Assembly: GCA_031772625.1 (NCBI GenBank)
Contig: CM062819.1
Coordinates: 822,097,503 to 822,161,502, forward strand
Direction: 5' to 3'
From: Pinus tabuliformis
Lineage: Eukaryota > Streptophyta > Pinopsida > Pinales > Pinaceae
Length of the DNA: 64,000 nt
A model generated the notes under the pieces. The model was not told the DNA's origin. It did not search any database and saw only the letters and a program-made list of their open reading frames with translations. The translations under genes were made by a program, and so were the position numbers. Shown here one piece after another: positions 60,309-64,000 of the stretch (its first letter is position 1; each line of letters starts with the position of its first letter).

Positions 60309-62459
60309 GATGCCCCCTAAAGCGTGAAGGCTGAGTCGGAGTGAGGGATGAAATGCTTTATAAATTAGTGTGGGGAACCGGTCTGCGATCGGAAAACCTG
60401 CAAGCAAGTACAAATACACATACATAAACTGAGATATCTATCAAATGATACATGAATTGTGGCATGGACGTAGCCATCCAAAGAATTATCATGTAAATGG
60501 ATCCAGGTATGGGCGCAGCCATCCAATAATGAGAAGGATCACATATGATAACTCATGGTATGGTCGCAGCCAGCCATCTAAAAGAGACATTCATATCATC
60601 ATAACCATGTCACATCACTTCGCAACCTGGACTTATGTGATCTGAGTCCAGGGTCTTGCACTCCAACACGACTTGATCAAAGTACGGATCCTAGCACGCG
60701 AATAGATGTGTTGACATCGAACATGCTAGAAAGTCGCTTGATTACCAGTCAATGATGTAAACCGTTAACAAGCGTGAGAGAAACCACCAATAATGACAAT
60801 GGTCCTCAAGGTACTATCACCATAATTCATGAAATGTGAATACAGGAACTAAAGTCGAACACCCGTGAAATCACTCAATCAAAAGCCAATGATGTGAACT
60901 TGTCGTCGAGTGCAAAGAACTTGCCATTAGGGCATGCAAGCTCTAAGGTACTGGAAGGGAGTCTCTCGGTCAACATCCCAAATAATGGGTCGAAGTTGAT
61001 GGGAAGTGACCGTGTCGAAGGAGGACCATAATGAATCCCACATCATCGACGTGAGACGAGAGGATGTAAAATGATTTTGGATTATACAAAGAATTAGAGG
61101 TAAGTGTAACTGCAGAAGGAAAACTCTTGAACATATCGACGACACAACTGGAAGTTTGGCAGCTTTTGGATCCATGGGATCGGTGGTCATAATGATGTGG
61201 TACAGATCAAATGGAAGGCAAAAATGAATGGCCCAAACCTAGGAAGGTCAACGATGTAGAGGAGGATGTCCCGACCTGACACGAAGCAAAGAGTGTCATG
61301 TTCAAGCATAAGATGCCAACACGACTCGATAGATTTCCAAAATGCCCCCCCCCCACCATTTCTGGCGAGTACCCCAATTATTTTTTTATCGCAACCTTGA
61401 AGGGGATAGCATATGCTTGCACTGTAAGTTCATCCTTCAGATGAATCTGACCTAGTGATTTTAACGATCCCTAGGAAGGAGAAGCTCGTGTTCGTCATGG
61501 TGATGAATCCGATGTCGTTTAATAGTTTAACGAGTCCAACAAAGGTGTAACTCAGTATCTTTTTCATGTTTAGAGAGTTTGAAAAAGACACGTAAAAGAA
61601 AACTCCACATGGTCCCTTTTCGTACGTTTGTGTCTCTCGAGCCCGAAAAGGTAGAAAGCAATACTTGAGAGAACCACTTGACCATTTCAGTCAAGGAGTA
61701 CCTTTTTCGTAAATACTACCTTCCAACCCGAAAAAGGGGTAAACTTATACTGAGTGCACAACATTTTGCATCTGTTAACGAGTTCGAAATGACAAGGGCT
61801 CGGCCAACTTTTCACTTTTAAAGGGTCAGAAAAGAGCTTGAAAGTGGACCCCCCATTTTATTCTCTTTTACGAGTCAAAAGGGAAAAATACTCGGCAAAA
61901 TTTTCATATAATTTTTTACGATTCGAGAAAAGAGCTGAAACGTGACTCGGCCTGGAGGAACGAGTGGTATAAACAGTAGCAACTAGTTCCGGCAATGGTG
62001 GAATTGCTCAAAACATGTAATAGTCAAGAGGATGGCTAATAAAACCACTCATCACTGCGGTTACTCAGGAAAGTAAAAACAACCAAGTGAAAGCATATGA
62101 CCGGCCAAAGATATGGTGGAGATGGAATGAAACAACCAAGGCTCATCTAATAGAAATTAGTTGATAAAAACAAAATCACGAGATGTAAATTGGGCATGGA
62201 TTCATTTTTACACAAGCTTGAACCATGGAGAACTCTGCTTGGATTCGGTTTCATGTTTACTCAAGCTTGAAATGAAAAACTATGCTTGCTATAAGTTCAC
62301 ATGCCCCCAGCATAATGACGCAATCGAGGTACATGCCCCCCAAGCTTCATTTCAGTCAACTAGGTGGATGGAAGGAAGGTTCACTTTCGAGATCCAGGAA
62401 AGACTCGACTGGGATTTTACGAGATCTTAATTAAAGACTTGATTTGGAAATGGGAGGTG
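60309..62459. other. Element B 3' non-coding region
   Basis: The polypurine tract is at 60309-60322. A duplication with a period of about 135 bp at about 60700-60960 and the segment near 61395-61450 (ATAGCATATGCTTG, TTCATCCTTCAGATGA) are homologous to the 21-kb element at about 34001-34255 and 34680-34730. No gene recognised; a C run of nine lies at about 61346-61354. Confidence 0.7.
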
Positions 62460-62665
62460 CTTAATCTTTTAATGAGTTTGACATAGTAAAAGAACTATCC
62501 TTGAGACCCTTGTTTCATTTTTTAACGAGCTTGACACAAGACAAAGAACTATGCTCACATCCCTTGTTTCATTTTTTAAGGAGCTTGACACAAGACAAGG
62601 AGCTCTGCTCCGAAACTTTTTTCATTTTTTAATGAGGTTGTCACAAGACCAGGAACTATACTCAT
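62460..62665. repeat. 54-bp tandem repeat, about 4 units, in Element B
   Basis: Units of about 54 bp share TTTTTTAACGAGCTTGACA, CAAGACAAAGAACT and CCCTTGTTTCAT. The array ends just before the protease region and occupies the place where polymerase would be expected. Confidence 0.8.
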
Positions 62666-62685
62666 CCATTTGTTCATGGACCATA

Positions 62686-63393
62686 CTAGAACATGGCTCC
62701 CAAAATGTCTTCTCTAGACGGAAAAACCACGCTCTGGGAGGAATACATGTCATTTGGTACCAAAGATAGATCGGGTTCCAATGCCCCTAGTACATAATGT
62801 ACTATACCATATGTGTGATCATCAACAGATGCGGAGACGGAACGGGTAGCCACATAATTGACCTGTGGCGGGGAAGGTATTGCTTGCAAACAAGATCTGA
62901 TAGGGGATGATGGTTGCAAAGGAGGCATCTGGTGACCAATGAATGATAGTTGATCAATAGTCACAATTATCCCGTTGTGAGGAAAACAAACCACATGGAA
63001 AAGTGAAGAAACAAGAGATCCCATGACATAAACATAGTCGCATCCAAGGAGAATATTTAAATCTACGGGTCCTTGGACTACCATCACGTTTATATAGACA
63101 GTCTTTCCTCCCAAAGTAATAGGGAACTTCAGAAGGATCCCCAAGGGCTGATTGGTTCCTCCATTGAAAGCCAACAAATTCTGGGTGATAAGCAAAAGTT
63201 GTGGGGATCCCAATGCTTGCCAAGTAGTAGAAGACATGATGCTAACAGACGCACCTTCATCTAATACAGTGCCAGGTACTACCATATTATAGGCTTGTAT
63301 TGTAATCTGGAAAGGCACATAAGATGGAAGGTGGAAAGCAATCAATGGAATCCAATCGAAAGAGATGAAAAAACTAATTGGTGGGGGTATCAT
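62686..63393 (-). pseudogene. Element B protease region
   Basis: An open minus-strand stretch with VLDEGASVSIMSSTTWQALG, then PLGILLKFPITLGGKTVYIN, LNILLGCDYVYVMG and CFPHNGIIVTIDQLSF. Each block aligns with residues 185-300 of the 21-kb element's pol, identifying a retropepsin-like protease of the same lineage. The frame ends shortly after the domain without RT. Confidence 0.85.
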
Positions 63394-64000
63394 ATGATTT
63401 CCCCCATGCTGTACAGGAATAGGAGAAGGACTCTCCTAAACAATCGAGAAGGGAGGGTCACTCTTTGATTCATGAGAATTTGAGGAGACAAGAAGAACAT
63501 GAGCAGTATGATCACTACTCTCTTTGGGAATAGAGTGAACAACTGAAGGCGGAGCCAAGTCGACGATTTTTTCAACCAATGGTTGGTCAGGAACACACAC
63601 AAGAGAGTCATGCTTAGGAAGAGCAGGATGGGAAAGAGATGAACCCAAGTCAATCTCTTTACTAACTAGGCGAGGGTTAGAAGAAAGCCTCTGATAACCA
63701 ACTGGAAGTTGGGGTTGAGGAGCTGCAAGGTTTTCCAAAACTTTGGAAGATTTATCCATAAGAGGACAAAGATGAATCTAATATTCCCTTTCTTCTTACC
63801 ATCGCTAACTGAGGATGCAACATTGACATGATCTCCAGTGGTCGATGGGGATGGTCGATCCAGATTTTGAGACCACACCTCTAAGACTCTAGAAATACCA
63901 AAACAGTATTGAAGGAGATGGTCACCCTTACATAGCCTACAAGGGAATTTGACCTTCCGTGGAGGATCAGAAGGTTTGTCGACGGGGGGTGCGTTTGGAG
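63394..64000 (-). pseudogene. Element B gag end with zinc knuckle
   Basis: The minus strand encodes a CRLCKGDHLLQYC knuckle (63904-63942, the CX2CX4HX4C pattern) preceded by a basic stretch, and a Ser/Pro-rich linker toward the protease (63394-63850). The knuckle is close to that of the 21-kb element (CLICEEDHFTRDC). The rest of gag lies outside the window. Confidence 0.75.

Larger units (their letters stand above)
30494..64000 (-). mobile_element. Element A: gag-only LTR retrotransposon, interrupted, right end outside window
   Basis: The left LTR starts at 30494 (TGTTGACGG) and the matching right LTR at 58521. The first 710 bp or so of each align until the right copy is cut by Element B at 59238. 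A primer-like site abuts the right LTR and a Gag frame follows it, so the element reads on the minus strand. The internal region is also interrupted by the 21-kb Tat element. Without insertions about 5.6 kb of internal DNA remains, with a gag-like region but no polymerase that I can find, pointing to a non-autonomous element of the Ty3/gypsy type. Confidence 0.7.
59238..64000 (-). mobile_element. Element B: Tat-type retrotransposon without visible polymerase, continues past window
   Basis: A 1071-bp LTR (59238-60308) is followed on its right by a polypurine tract (TTTAGGGGGCATC) closely matching that of the 21-kb element, so it reads on the minus strand and this is its 3' LTR. The internal part seen here holds 3' non-coding DNA sharing the 135-bp duplication with the 21-kb element, then a protease and a gag zinc knuckle. 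RT, RNase H and integrase, expected between protease and 3' region, are absent. It sits inside Element A's 5' LTR, likely at target site CTAAC (59233-59237). It has a few breaks. Confidence 0.75.

Noticed and set aside
30489-60313. GATCC / GATGC as the target duplication of Element A
   Set aside because: 60309-60313 is part of Element B's polypurine tract, conserved in the 21-kb element, so the resemblance is chance.
60117-60425. 102-codon minus-strand frame
   Set aside because: Crosses the LTR end and polypurine tract of Element B; no motif.

Overview
The window is plant nuclear DNA made almost wholly of LTR retrotransposons nested in one another. I found no ordinary host gene, rRNA or tRNA. 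The mix (Ty1/copia elements primed by initiator tRNA-Met, a chromodomain Ty3/gypsy element, and a 21-kb Tat/Ogre-type Ty3/gypsy element with an extra RNase H and antisense genes), plus heavy decay of most copies, suggests a seed plant with a very large genome. A gymnosperm is plausible, but this is only inference.

Left block, 1-28747. A decayed plus-strand copia element (here Copia-1) runs in from beyond the left edge. It holds a small remnant of a second copia element (1055-1717). Its RNase H is then split by a 25.7-kb insertion (1796-27465), and the RNase H resumes at 27466. The insertion is a minus-strand copia family (Copia-3) with three LTRs and two internal regions, an LTR-sharing tandem. 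Its left internal region took three more insertions: a chromodomain gypsy element (3316-12899), a short non-autonomous element (14962-18209), and a solo LTR of that same chromodomain family (19745-21892). Because the second Copia-3 internal region is uninterrupted, the empty sites of two of these insertions can be read inside this window.

Middle, 28748-30493: AT-rich, unrecognised, with one imperfect hairpin.

Right block, 30494-64000. Element A (minus strand, gag only as far as visible) starts at 30494 and has its 5' LTR from 58521. It is interrupted by a young Tat-type element of 21.3 kb (32549-53842), whose two 1050-bp LTRs differ at about ten positions by eye. A related Tat-type element B (59238 to past the edge) sits inside Element A's 5' LTR; it shows a zinc knuckle and protease, but its protease is followed directly by 3' non-coding DNA.

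The 21-kb element is the most interesting object. On its minus strand it carries gag, then protease, reverse transcriptase, RNase H and integrase, then a second (archaeal-type) RNase H. On its plus strand it carries two accessory genes in opposite orientation. One has a TATA box and a probable 2-kb leader intron. The other resembles the plant mobile domain family and has a short GT-AG intron. The two may be distant paralogues. A recurring GTACGCA/TGCGTAC motif, a perfect 14-bp hairpin and several tandem arrays lie in its non-coding parts.
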